Source of the DNA: a virus
Direction: 5' to 3' (one strand)
Length of the DNA: 64,000 nt
Virus record (IMG/VR): IMGVR_UViG_3300043464_001711
Location: 1 to 64,000 of that record
Shown: positions 33,426 through 41,573 of the stretch, in pieces
Layout: each line of letters begins with the position of its first letter
Numbering within the stretch: the first letter of the stretch is position 1
Made by a program: the position numbers and the translations under genes
The notes under the pieces: generated by a model
The model's input: only the letters and a program-made list of their open reading frames with translations
Databases searched by the model: none
What the model was told of the DNA's origin: nothing

Positions 33426-34976
33426 TTAATACTCATATCTCATTTTTTTGAAATATTCATCCCCTGAAATAGTCACAGTATCTTGTATATCATTTTTAGT
33501 TAATTTATTATTTTTTAACATATAAGTACCTTCATCATCAAAAACAGTACTATATCTTTCACCTTGTCTCTGAATGTATTTTATATGGTTTTTTAATTTT
33601 TTTGGTATTCTATACAAACTCGCAATCGCGTCTTTAGCGTTTGTATATTTAGGTTCAACACCTAAAAAAAACATTCTATCCGTTGATGGACAATAACATC
33701 TAACAAAAGATATGTAAGTCGCATTTACAATGTCTCGTTCAAGAACTCCCATAAATAAAGTGTAAACACCTACATTGTTACTATTTGTTGTTCCTATCAT
33801 AAATTTATCTTCTTTTTTATCCACATAGGTGTCAACTTCCTTTAAAACTTTTGTGAAAAAATCATACAAATATGTATCACCATGTAAATTTCTCATTATT
33901 GATATTAATAAAGATTTATCTTCTTCATTTTTAATATCCATGAATTCTTCAAATGTTAATGTTTTTTCTTTAATCTTTTTAATTTTTTTAAGTAATTCTA
34001 AATTCACATGTCTATTTTCTATGTAGTCACAAATAAATTTTGTTTCTTCAAATGAGTACCCCCATTCTACCGCAGGACCATGCATATTATGTAAATTATT
34101 ATTTGAATCTAGATGTATTTTTTTAGGATATTTAGAAACAATACAGAAAAGTTCTGAAACTATTGTTGAATAGATATTAGAATCAGTGTATAATTCATCC
34201 CATAAATCTATTTTTTGATCTATTCCTGTTTTAACATTTAATTCATCTTTAATAAATTTATAAATAGAAAGTCTAGAATTAGATTCTAAATTTGAGGTAT
34301 ACAAATATTGAAGTTGGTCACTATATTTTTCAGATTTATTTTTTAAATCGTAAATTACTTGGTTTTCTATTTTACGTAATATATTAGAGGTTATATTATT
34401 TTCTAGACCATTTAATAAACTACCATATAATTTTGTTGTTAAACTTTTTAATAATTTCCTATTGTAAACAGCCATGTCATTTTCAAAATGACTATTTAAT
34501 TTAGAAAAAAAGAAAGAACTTAATTTATTATATAACATTTCATTAATTAGTTCAGGATAAATAACACCATCTAATTTTTCATGCATTTTAAATTTTAACT
34601 GTGAGATTATTTTAGACTTTAAAGATATATCATAATCTGAAGTTAAACCATCAACATATTCTATTTCTTCATGACCCCACTCATATTGTTCCATATTGTT
34701 TATCATACAATAATTAAAATATAGAATGGGTAAAAAATATTTTTTATTTTTAATTATAAAATTGTACAATAATTGTGATTCATAAGGGTTTTCACAAACT
34801 AATACTATAGGTTTTTTAAAACCAGCGGATTCATAAGTCCAATTAATTAATTTTTCAGCATTTTCTTTACTGAAATTTTTATATCTACTACCGTCTAATG
34901 AATTTCTAACGTATTTATTGACGTAAGATTTGAATTTTGATTGGTTTTCCGATGTTAATTTGATTAAATTTTTCAT
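33426..34976 (-). CDS. large phage protein with HGPAVEW motif (DUF6745-like)
   Basis: 516 residues, soluble, mostly helical. NNLHNMHGPAVEWGYSFEE near 296-314 resembles the N-x-x-x-H-G-P-A-V-x-W element of DUF6745-type proteins; KKPIVLVCENPYESQLLYNF near 54-73 also fits that family's start. The N-terminus KNLIKLTSENQSKFKSYVNK is basic. It has a host-type promoter (35006-35035), so it is probably made early. Function is unknown. Confidence 0.6.
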   Translation of the reverse strand: MKNLIKLTSENQSKFKSYVNKYVRNSLDGSRYKNFSKENAEKLINWTYESAGFKKPIVLVCENPYESQLLYNFIIKNKKYFLPILYFNYCMINNMEQYEWGHEEIEYVDGLTSDYDISLKSKIISQLKFKMHEKLDGVIYPELINEMLYNKLSSFFFSKLNSHFENDMAVYNRKLLKSLTTKLYGSLLNGLENNITSNILRKIENQVIYDLKNKSEKYSDQLQYLYTSNLESNSRLSIYKFIKDELNVKTGIDQKIDLWDELYTDSNIYSTIVSELFCIVSKYPKKIHLDSNNNLHNMHGPAVEWGYSFEETKFICDYIENRHVNLELLKKIKKIKEKTLTFEEFMDIKNEEDKSLLISIMRNLHGDTYLYDFFTKVLKEVDTYVDKKEDKFMIGTTNSNNVGVYTLFMGVLERDIVNATYISFVRCYCPSTDRMFFLGVEPKYTNAKDAIASLYRIPKKLKNHIKYIQRQGERYSTVFDDEGTYMLKNNKLTKNDIQDTVTISGDEYFKKMRYEY

Positions 34977-35005
34977 TTTAATAAGTTTAATATTTTTAAC
35001 TACAA

Positions 35006-35035
35006 CAAATATAATTAAAAAATGTTATTAAACAA
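35006..35035 (-). promoter_or_regulatory. host-type (Bacteroidota) promoter
   Basis: Minus strand: TATATTTG (35006-35013) with TTG at 35033-35035, spacing 19. It sits about 30 bases upstream of the 516-residue gene and just after a terminator, which supports it. Confidence 0.75.
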
Positions 35036-35074
35036 CATAACAACATAACAATATAAAAAAATATAATAAATAAA

Positions 35075-35097
35075 AAACCCGACATTAAGTCGGGTTT
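35075..35097 (-). terminator. Rho-independent terminator
   Basis: 9-bp stem AAACCCGAC / GTCGGGTTT with an ATTAA loop (plus-strand reading), followed on the minus strand by TTTATTTATT. It ends the operon of structural-type genes running from 37529 and shields the host-type promoter just downstream. Confidence 0.88.
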
Positions 35098-35101
35098 GAT
35101 A

Positions 35102-35155
35102 TTACTTTTTTGGTGTTCCTTTGCTACCTTTGCAGCCACATCCTTTAGTTCTCAT
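35102..35155 (-). CDS. possible micro-protein, 17 residues, CGC motif
   Basis: ATG at 35153-35155, TAA at 35102-35104. The peptide is MRTKGCGCKGSKGTPKK: basic, with a Cys-Gly-Cys core. It lies 24 bases after the 190-residue gene and 5 bases before a terminator, so it would be the last gene of that operon. The short length makes chance possible; the operon position and odd composition argue for it. Confidence 0.4.
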   Translation of the reverse strand: MRTKGCGCKGSKGTPKK

Positions 35156-35179
35156 TTTAGTTTTATTTAATTGTTGTTA

Positions 35180-35752
35180 TTATGTCCTTTTTGTTTTATT
35201 TGTTAAAACTTTTAACATTTTGACATTTTCTTGGATCATTTTTTTATCGAAATATTTTTCTACAATACTAGGTAAAGCTTTAGCTATTTCTTCAGCAATC
35301 ATTTTTTTAATTACATGAGCATCAAAACCTTGTTGTGTTGGTCCTTTAACCATTTCAACTTTTGTATGTCTTTGTTCTGTTATAAAATCAAATTCATCAT
35401 TCTCTGAATAATAATTTTCTTTTACTGAACTACCATAAGAAGGGTTTATTTCTTTTATATCTTCCTCATCTAAAGAAAACATACCTGGAGCATCAGGCTG
35501 TGGAATAGGGTTTTCCAACATGGCTTTTTGTATTTCAGGTGGTAATTTAGATTCTTTAACTCTTTGTTTATAAGTTTCTCCACCTACGTCTACTTTTTGT
35601 ATTTTTGGTGTTTGTGAAACACTTTCACTCAAACCCGCTTGTCTACCACTAACATTAGCCTCTAATAATGAGGTATCTACATTATCATATTTTTTAGCTC
35701 TTTCGTCTATCGCTTTAGCTTTTTGTAATATAGCTTTTAATCTTGGATCCAT
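35180..35752 (-). CDS. virion-cluster protein
   Basis: 190 residues. Basic helical N-terminus (RLKAILQKAKAIDERAKKYD), an acidic Pro-rich middle (PIPQPDAPGMFSLDEEDI), and a C-terminal helix (IAKALPSIVEKYFDKKMIQE) that looks like an oligomerisation or docking segment. It starts 2 bases after the WYL-like gene in a late-type operon. It could be a scaffold, chaperone or minor head protein; no family recognised. Confidence 0.55.
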   Translation of the reverse strand: MDPRLKAILQKAKAIDERAKKYDNVDTSLLEANVSGRQAGLSESVSQTPKIQKVDVGGETYKQRVKESKLPPEIQKAMLENPIPQPDAPGMFSLDEEDIKEINPSYGSSVKENYYSENDEFDFITEQRHTKVEMVKGPTQQGFDAHVIKKMIAEEIAKALPSIVEKYFDKKMIQENVKMLKVLTNKTKRT

Positions 35753-35754
35753 AA

Positions 35755-36120
35755 TTAAAATTGTGTTATTTTATAAACTCTTTTCATACTTTTATCACCA
35801 GTAGGGTTAAAAAGTGGTCTAGGTTGGTCAAAAGTTCCACCTAGTATCTGAAAACCTTCTATTCTATCAGCTCTAAAAGTTTTCCAACCAGGTTGTATTG
35901 TTTTAGTATCACCCCCAACTTGATATACCCTTATTATATCATTATCAGCTAAAGATAAACCATAACAATAAATCTCAACCCACCTTTGTCCTTTACCCCC
36001 TGGGTCTTCTTCGTCATCATAACGTAAACTAACAAGTCTACGTCTATTCATTGCATTCTCTATTTCAGACTTATTTGCAGCCTCTAATATAATACCTTCT
36101 AATAGAGAGTAAAGTTTCAT
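35755..36120 (-). CDS. WYL-domain-like protein
   Basis: 121 residues from the ATG at 36118-36120. This start is chosen because a longer frame would overlap the upstream gene by 110 bases, whereas this one lies one base after its stop. Residues 20-100 (NRRRLVSLRYDDEED, then WVEIYCYGLS, IRVYQVGG, PGWKTFRADRI) match the WYL-like fold, which binds nucleic acid or ligands. There is no helix-turn-helix, so it is not a standard WYL transcription factor. The N-terminus (KLYSLLEGIILEA) carries an I-L-E site. Confidence 0.6.
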   Translation of the reverse strand: MKLYSLLEGIILEAANKSEIENAMNRRRLVSLRYDDEEDPGGKGQRWVEIYCYGLSLADNDIIRVYQVGGDTKTIQPGWKTFRADRIEGFQILGGTFDQPRPLFNPTGDKSMKRVYKITQF

Positions 36121-36121
36121 T

Positions 36122-36496
36122 TTACCAATATTGTTCTCCAAAAGTAAAGTTGTAATAATTACTTCCTGCGGTTCCTGGTTTGTATTTGTTACCAGATGAA
36201 TAAAGTAGTGCATTCTTTCTTTGTTCATCAATAAGGGTACCTACACCTCCACCCGGTGTAATTTCACCTCTACCATAGTCATCACCTGTATGCTGTGCAT
36301 TAGGGTGTTGTGCATCATATTTTTGTCCATTAAGATTTTTATAAACATTAAAAGTAGTGTTTTGTTGTCTAGTAATTTCACCCTGAACTTTTAATGATGG
36401 TAATTGGTTTGTGACCCCACCACCCTCTGGGTTTAGTTCTTCTACTGAATCATTATCGGTTAGAACTGGTGCGATTGATTGTGCTGGTCCTGGCAT
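36122..36496 (-). CDS. virion-cluster protein
   Basis: 124 residues, low in hydrophobic residues, rich in Asn/Gly/Tyr/Gln (QHPNAQHTGDDYGRGE, then GGGVGTL), and ending in NYYNFTFGEQYW. The extended, aromatic-ended sequence suits a structural connector or plug protein. Its start overlaps the upstream gene by 37 bases. No family recognised. Confidence 0.55.
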   Translation of the reverse strand: MPGPAQSIAPVLTDNDSVEELNPEGGGVTNQLPSLKVQGEITRQQNTTFNVYKNLNGQKYDAQHPNAQHTGDDYGRGEITPGGGVGTLIDEQRKNALLYSSGNKYKPGTAGSNYYNFTFGEQYW

Positions 36497-36963
36497 AATT
36501 TTTTGTTTTTATCAAAAATTGTTATTAGGTTTTCTATTAACCTCATATTATAAATACCTTCTTGTCTTAAAATTTTATTTGTATCACTATCGTGATCTTC
36601 ATTATCTATTCTAACGTTAGGTAATTCTATTTTATTTGAGGCACCTATATTATCCATAGAATCTTTAGTACCTTTAATTCTTTGTCTTGCGTCTGATAAA
36701 GTTTTTTCAACCCAGTTTTTCATTAAAGTACCACCATTCAATAAATAAGGTGTACTTTTCTTACTCCCCTGATAGTTATCAAAAAAATTTTTTATTAATT
36801 TTAATTGTTCATAACTAATACCATCTTTATCTATTAATTTTTTAAGTCTTTGGTGACCTTCTTCATTTTTAGCACCTTTATATGCGTTAAAAATTAAATT
36901 TAAATGGTTTTTAATTTTTTTATCAATATCAAAAGATTGTCCTTGTAATTCTGAATTAGCCAT
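36460..36963 (-). CDS. hypothetical helical protein
   Basis: 167 residues, mostly charged helices (KKIKNHLNLIFNAYKG, then LIDKDGISYEQLKLIKNFF). Its last 12 codons overlap the start of the next gene in another frame, and it shares one base with the upstream gene. No membrane segment or enzyme motif. No family recognised. Confidence 0.55.
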   Translation of the reverse strand: MANSELQGQSFDIDKKIKNHLNLIFNAYKGAKNEEGHQRLKKLIDKDGISYEQLKLIKNFFDNYQGSKKSTPYLLNGGTLMKNWVEKTLSDARQRIKGTKDSMDNIGASNKIELPNVRIDNEDHDSDTNKILRQEGIYNMRLIENLITIFDKNKKLCQDQHNQSHQF

Positions 36964-37529
36964 TACATAATTTTCTTTTTAAGTTCATTTTTATATTCAA
37001 CAGGTATATCAGTCACGTCCATACTTAAAAGGTAATTTAACATGATAGCTTTTTCCTCACCAGTTGCTTCACCTTTTTCTATTAAATCTTTAAGATTTTG
37101 AACTTTTCTAATTAAAATGGGGTTTGTATCCCTTATAGTATCTATTTCTGGGATAGCATTTAATCTTAAATCACTTTTGGTTTTTTGGACAAACTCTTTA
37201 TCAAAATCTTTTTTAGTAAAAATATCTTCAATTAAAGAATCCATCTTGTGTCTAGACACTTCATCCAAACTTACGTTTTTTTTAATTTTATTTTTTTTCT
37301 TTTTTGGTTTTGATTTAATTTCATCACCCTCTAATTCATCGTCTTCACCTAGATATGTAACCCTACCATAATTATTATATTGGTTCCAGCCATTTTGTCT
37401 AACCATTTGTATCCTATCGTCGGTGGTATACTTTGAGGATGTCATATTATCATCTTGATTAATAGGTTCATCACCTCTAATCTTAGCACCATTTTTACCT
37501 ATAAACTCATTTAAAAATAAAATATTCAT
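36963..37529 (-). CDS. virion-cluster protein under hairpin-late-promoter control
   Basis: 188 residues. The N-terminus MNILFLNEFIGKNGAK carries an L-N-E site near residue 8, the (I/L)-x-E form of head leaders. The middle is Lys-rich (KSKPKKKKNKIKKN), then helical. The start codon (37527-37529) lies inside one arm of a 16-bp inverted repeat, and the late promoter lies in its loop, so translation should be limited to late transcripts. No family recognised. Confidence 0.6.
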   Translation of the reverse strand: MNILFLNEFIGKNGAKIRGDEPINQDDNMTSSKYTTDDRIQMVRQNGWNQYNNYGRVTYLGEDDELEGDEIKSKPKKKKNKIKKNVSLDEVSRHKMDSLIEDIFTKKDFDKEFVQKTKSDLRLNAIPEIDTIRDTNPILIRKVQNLKDLIEKGEATGEEKAIMLNYLLSMDVTDIPVEYKNELKKKIM

Positions 37530-37570
37530 GAATTACTTTTCTTATAAATATCAGGTAATTCATGAATATT
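37521..37570 (-). promoter_or_regulatory. late promoter inside a start-codon-masking hairpin
   Basis: Arms 37521-37536 and 37555-37570 are perfect 16-bp inverted repeats with an 18-base loop holding GATATTTAT (37544-37552, minus strand). The downstream arm contains the ATG of the 188-residue gene. RNA from upstream would fold and hide the start codon; RNA begun at the late promoter lacks the first arm. Confidence 0.85.
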
Positions 37571-37578
37571 TAAAAGAT

Positions 37579-40461
37579 TTAGAAATATTCCTTTTCAGTT
37601 TCTTCTTCCTCAAATCTATCTTTAACCATATAATCTGAAGAAATACCTCTCATTTTCCAAAAACGAATTTCTTCATCACTCATAGTCATTAATTCCTCCA
37701 AACTATCTTGGTCCCCTTCTTCTGAAGGTATTCCAGATACCAATTCTAATTCCGTTCTAGTAAAAAATTGTTTATCCGCAGGGTCTGTAATAAGTAAACT
37801 CTCTCTAATATGTGTATTAAATACAACTAATAACGGCTCTACTTTTTTATTAAAAGAATCTATATATTTTGGTACATTATACTCACCCTTCATATTAGGG
37901 TTTTTCTCCATCTCTTCTGAAGTAATCAAATAAGAATTAAAAACCAAAGTACCTTCAGGTGGATCATTTTTAGTTTTCTTAACTTGTATATCACCGTGTG
38001 ATTTTTTATTTCCGTTATTTACGTAATAAACTTGATCCCCTAATTGTGGATCTAAACCTTCTTTAATTAAAAGTTCCATGTGTGCTTGTCTAGCCAAATC
38101 CTTACCATTCTTATCAGTACCTCTATTTAGATACTGTTTAATAGTCTTTTTAACTTTAGCTTTATTCGCTATATCTGCTAATGGTATATCTTTATTATAA
38201 ATCTTTTCAAGGTATTCATTATAATAATCAACAAATTCTTTACCCTTACCATCTAATAACATTTTAATACCGTTATTCAAAAAAGTTTTAATGTATTTTT
38301 GAATCATTTTACCTTTAATAGTATTACCTGTTAATTTAATTTTACCATTTGGTTTTAAGGTTGCATAGTTTTTACGAGATAAATTAATTGTTGCTGGCCA
38401 AACCTCATCAATATCAAGACCCATTGCTTCATACATATATCGGTCATTATACTCCATTACATCGGCCTCAATACCTTTATATTCTTTACCCTTCTCAACA
38501 AATCTATGATAACCTCTACCAATGTAAGTATGGTTCTCAACCTCTTCATCATATGAGAAGTTTACACCATCTGTATCTAATACCAAAGGTTCGTACCCTC
38601 TTTCCATAAAAAATCTAATCATATGTCTAAGATATTGTCTACCAGTACAAGTAATAGTCTCACCAATATCAATATCACCCCAAGGAAAAATATAAGGAGC
38701 CGAAATAGAACCAAAAGCGGAGTTATTGAAAATTTTAATCGGTAATTGTTTTTTATCAAATTTACCGGCTAACTTTTCATCACCCTCTTCTTTATATTTG
38801 TTAGCCAAATATTTGTACTCATTACGTGTATCCAAAAGATATTTTAACATCGCTCTTAAGGCACCTGAAACATCTACTTCAGGGAAAACTTCATGTGTTA
38901 ATTGTATAGAAGGGTAAAGTGAAGCGTAGTCAAATTTAGCGATATTTTTACTATACCCTAATTTCAAAAGACGAGATAATCCTCCCACAAAATCTCTTTT
39001 TGGTGATACGTCTGGTAAAGCTAAATTGTTTTCGTAAGACCATGCCATCATAAGTGTCTTCCACATTGTAGCTGTACCCATCGTAATAGACCTAATAAAG
39101 TTTGTTGGTACCAAAGCAGATGTTAAAAATCCTGCCTGAGCATAAATGTCGTCAACCTGTTCAGTTTCCCAAAGGTCATCATGAAGATATTCTTTAATTA
39201 AAAATTGTCCGTCAACAATTTCCCAAATGTCTTCATAACCTTTTATTATTTCACCATCAATTTCTTTGGGGTTGGGTTTTTCACCATCTAATGAATACCA
39301 TTGTCCACTAGTTTTATTATAATAATATTTTTTATTTTCAGACCAAATCCTACCCAATTGGTTACCATCAACATAAACACGATTTGGTCTTTCTACTTTA
39401 GATTCTTTCGCAATATATTTCAAACCACCTTCTTGTAGATTAGAGTTCAAAGCCATGGCCTGTCTAACTCTATGGTAAGTGTCCATTACATTATAACCCC
39501 ATAATTGAGTTTGTTCGTATTCTTCAGTTTCAGCACCCAACTTCAAACTAGCCTTTTTTCTAGATGCTTTAATCATTGGATGTTTAGTTTTTATAATGTC
39601 ATCAGTACTCATACCTAAAAGTTGTGCCCGTCCAGGTATTAAAGTTTTTTTAACATCCATTTTTTTTGTTCTAGGATTTTTAAACTTTTCCTCTTCTGTT
39701 TTACCAATTAGATAAGTCCAGTCAAAGTTTTCTGAGTTATAACCTATGATTATTGTTGGTTCTAGTTCATGGATTATCTCAAAAAATTCTTTAATCATTT
39801 CCCTTTCACCTTCCTCACTATACTTACCATCTTCACCATAAGCAGTTAAAAGTTTCTGAAAACCACGATTATCTTTAACCCCAATCATAAAAGTATGACC
39901 TTCTGATGGGTCAAGACTTGTGGTCTCAATATCGAATGTTAACTTATGGACCTCAGTATAATCTTCATAACCCTTAAACAACCTTTTACCTGTTTGAATC
40001 ATAAATTGTTCTACAGGGGGTAGAATTTGTATTAATCTTCTATCTCTATCCCAAGGGTCAATCCCACCTCTTTTAAAGAAATTAACTAAATCTCTATAAG
40101 TACCATTTGATTTAACCAAAAAATTAAAGCCTTCACCTAATCTTTCGTTATCACCTGTATTTAATTTATGTGTACTTATACCGTATTTTTTGGCCTCACG
40201 TTTTATAACATCTAGGTTATCACCATAAAAACCACTACCCCGTAATGATTTGGTCCAACAAAAAGGCGTGAATTTTTGTACTTTGACTTTTTTACCCTTA
40301 TTAGGGTCATCGATAATTAAATAAACTTTGTTAGTTTCATCGATTGACCAATCATCTGTTTGGTCTAACTCAATGGAGACAATATATTTTTCAGGGTCAT
40401 GTCCTTCTAAAAATAATTTAATGTCTTCAGGAGTTGCTTGTTTAATAGCATCTTTACTCAT
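37579..40461 (-). CDS. 43: DNA polymerase, family B (gp43-like)
   Basis: 960 residues. The 3'-5' exonuclease has FDIETTSLD (Asp177, Glu179), GYNSENFDWTY (near 240-250) and YNVMDTYH (Asp327). The polymerase has motif A KFDYASLYPS (Asp511), motif B KKQLPIKIFNNSAFGS (570-585) and motif C LDTDGV (Asp629, Asp631). All catalytic residues are present, so the enzyme should replicate and proofread. Its stop lies 9 bases before the inverted repeat of the next gene. No host-type or late-type motif is clear in the 100 bases upstream. Confidence 0.95.
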   Translation of the reverse strand: MSKDAIKQATPEDIKLFLEGHDPEKYIVSIELDQTDDWSIDETNKVYLIIDDPNKGKKVKVQKFTPFCWTKSLRGSGFYGDNLDVIKREAKKYGISTHKLNTGDNERLGEGFNFLVKSNGTYRDLVNFFKRGGIDPWDRDRRLIQILPPVEQFMIQTGKRLFKGYEDYTEVHKLTFDIETTSLDPSEGHTFMIGVKDNRGFQKLLTAYGEDGKYSEEGEREMIKEFFEIIHELEPTIIIGYNSENFDWTYLIGKTEEEKFKNPRTKKMDVKKTLIPGRAQLLGMSTDDIIKTKHPMIKASRKKASLKLGAETEEYEQTQLWGYNVMDTYHRVRQAMALNSNLQEGGLKYIAKESKVERPNRVYVDGNQLGRIWSENKKYYYNKTSGQWYSLDGEKPNPKEIDGEIIKGYEDIWEIVDGQFLIKEYLHDDLWETEQVDDIYAQAGFLTSALVPTNFIRSITMGTATMWKTLMMAWSYENNLALPDVSPKRDFVGGLSRLLKLGYSKNIAKFDYASLYPSIQLTHEVFPEVDVSGALRAMLKYLLDTRNEYKYLANKYKEEGDEKLAGKFDKKQLPIKIFNNSAFGSISAPYIFPWGDIDIGETITCTGRQYLRHMIRFFMERGYEPLVLDTDGVNFSYDEEVENHTYIGRGYHRFVEKGKEYKGIEADVMEYNDRYMYEAMGLDIDEVWPATINLSRKNYATLKPNGKIKLTGNTIKGKMIQKYIKTFLNNGIKMLLDGKGKEFVDYYNEYLEKIYNKDIPLADIANKAKVKKTIKQYLNRGTDKNGKDLARQAHMELLIKEGLDPQLGDQVYYVNNGNKKSHGDIQVKKTKNDPPEGTLVFNSYLITSEEMEKNPNMKGEYNVPKYIDSFNKKVEPLLVVFNTHIRESLLITDPADKQFFTRTELELVSGIPSEEGDQDSLEELMTMSDEEIRFWKMRGISSDYMVKDRFEEEETEKEYF

Positions 40462-40562
40462 AATATATTTTTTGATTTTTGGTACGGGATAAATCTTAAC
40501 CTCTCGTTATTATTAATAATGATTAATTATAATCACTATTATTTAAAAATTAAATAAGCCTT

Positions 40563-41573
40563 TTAGAATTCTTTCGGTAATTTAAACATTTTAGATTCTT
40601 CTTCTCTTCTTTTCTTTAACCCAGGATATTCATCAAATAGATTACTTGAAATATTTTTAATTTCTTCCTTAGCCTTTTCAAGTTCACCCCTTTTAACATA
40701 TTGTATGAAATCACTCATTCGTAAATTATTAACACCATAATTATAGGCTATTGAAGCCATAGCATTATACATACCTTGTGTTATTCTAGGTTTTATATCT
40801 TCTAGTTCCCAGTCATCTAATATTTTATTAACACCTTTTGAGGCCTTTAACATATCATCATATAATAATTTTTCAGCTTGAGCACTTGTTATTGTAGTAT
40901 GTTCTTTTTCGGGGTTATCTTTATCAAAAAGTATTATATCTTCATAATTAGGTACAAATGAATAATCACCACCAGTACTACCTTTTTTTGAGTTTGAGAA
41001 AACAGCGTGACCATAACCTGTTGTATATGCTCCATCACCTATGTCATAAAAATATAAAACAGGTTTGCCTTTTATACCTTCTTTCTTTTTTAAATGAGTA
41101 AAAAGTTCTTCACTTGGTTTTCTTATTTTTTCAACAACATCTTTTTTTATTTTTTCTGTTTTTTCTATTGGTGTTGTTTTTTCTATTTCAGAAGAAAAAT
41201 TATTGTATAAATAATTTATTTCAGATAATGAAAGTATACCGATAAAAGAATAAAAAATATATTTTACAACTCTTTTTTTAAAATTAGAGGGTAAATCTTT
41301 TATTTCTTCCAATAAAGTTTTTATGTATTTTATAACATCATCTTTTGTTTTAACCCATCTCCTAGATTTTTTTAAATCTTCTTTTACTTTTTGAGTTAAA
41401 TCCCAATGATAAGTAGGACTTGGTTCATCCTTAGTCCATTCACTTTCATCTTCATTTTCGTTGATTAATAAAAGATTATTAACAACTTTTTTTAAATAAT
41501 ATTTTGTTTCTAAAATATTATCATAGTGAATAGATTTATTAATCTCTTCTTTTATTATTAGTTTGATATCCAT
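40563..41573 (-). CDS. GH24 lysozyme with N-terminal leader and membrane-type segment
   Basis: 336 residues. Residues about 157-336 are a T4-type lysozyme: Glu165 (KKKEG) and the DIGDGAYTTGYGHA stretch (177-190) supply the catalytic Glu/Asp/Thr set. The first 150 residues are unusual: a leader (MDIKLIIKEEINKS) with an I-K-E site, an acidic region, and a hydrophobic helix at about 102-121 (VVKYIFYSFIGILSLSEINY). It may be a virion-borne lysin or signal-arrest-type endolysin. Its start shares one base with the DHH gene. Confidence 0.82.
   Translation of the reverse strand: MDIKLIIKEEINKSIHYDNILETKYYLKKVVNNLLLINENEDESEWTKDEPSPTYHWDLTQKVKEDLKKSRRWVKTKDDVIKYIKTLLEEIKDLPSNFKKRVVKYIFYSFIGILSLSEINYLYNNFSSEIEKTTPIEKTEKIKKDVVEKIRKPSEELFTHLKKKEGIKGKPVLYFYDIGDGAYTTGYGHAVFSNSKKGSTGGDYSFVPNYEDIILFDKDNPEKEHTTITSAQAEKLLYDDMLKASKGVNKILDDWELEDIKPRITQGMYNAMASIAYNYGVNNLRMSDFIQYVKRGELEKAKEEIKNISSNLFDEYPGLKKRREEESKMFKLPKEF

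Noticed and set aside
35755-36231. Longer start for the WYL-like gene at 36231
   Set aside because: It would overlap the upstream gene by 110 bases; the ATG at 36120 lies one base after that gene's stop.
40462-40562. Gene or promoter upstream of the DNA polymerase
   Set aside because: Only tiny frames and no match to either promoter class; the region is AT-rich with no convincing signal.
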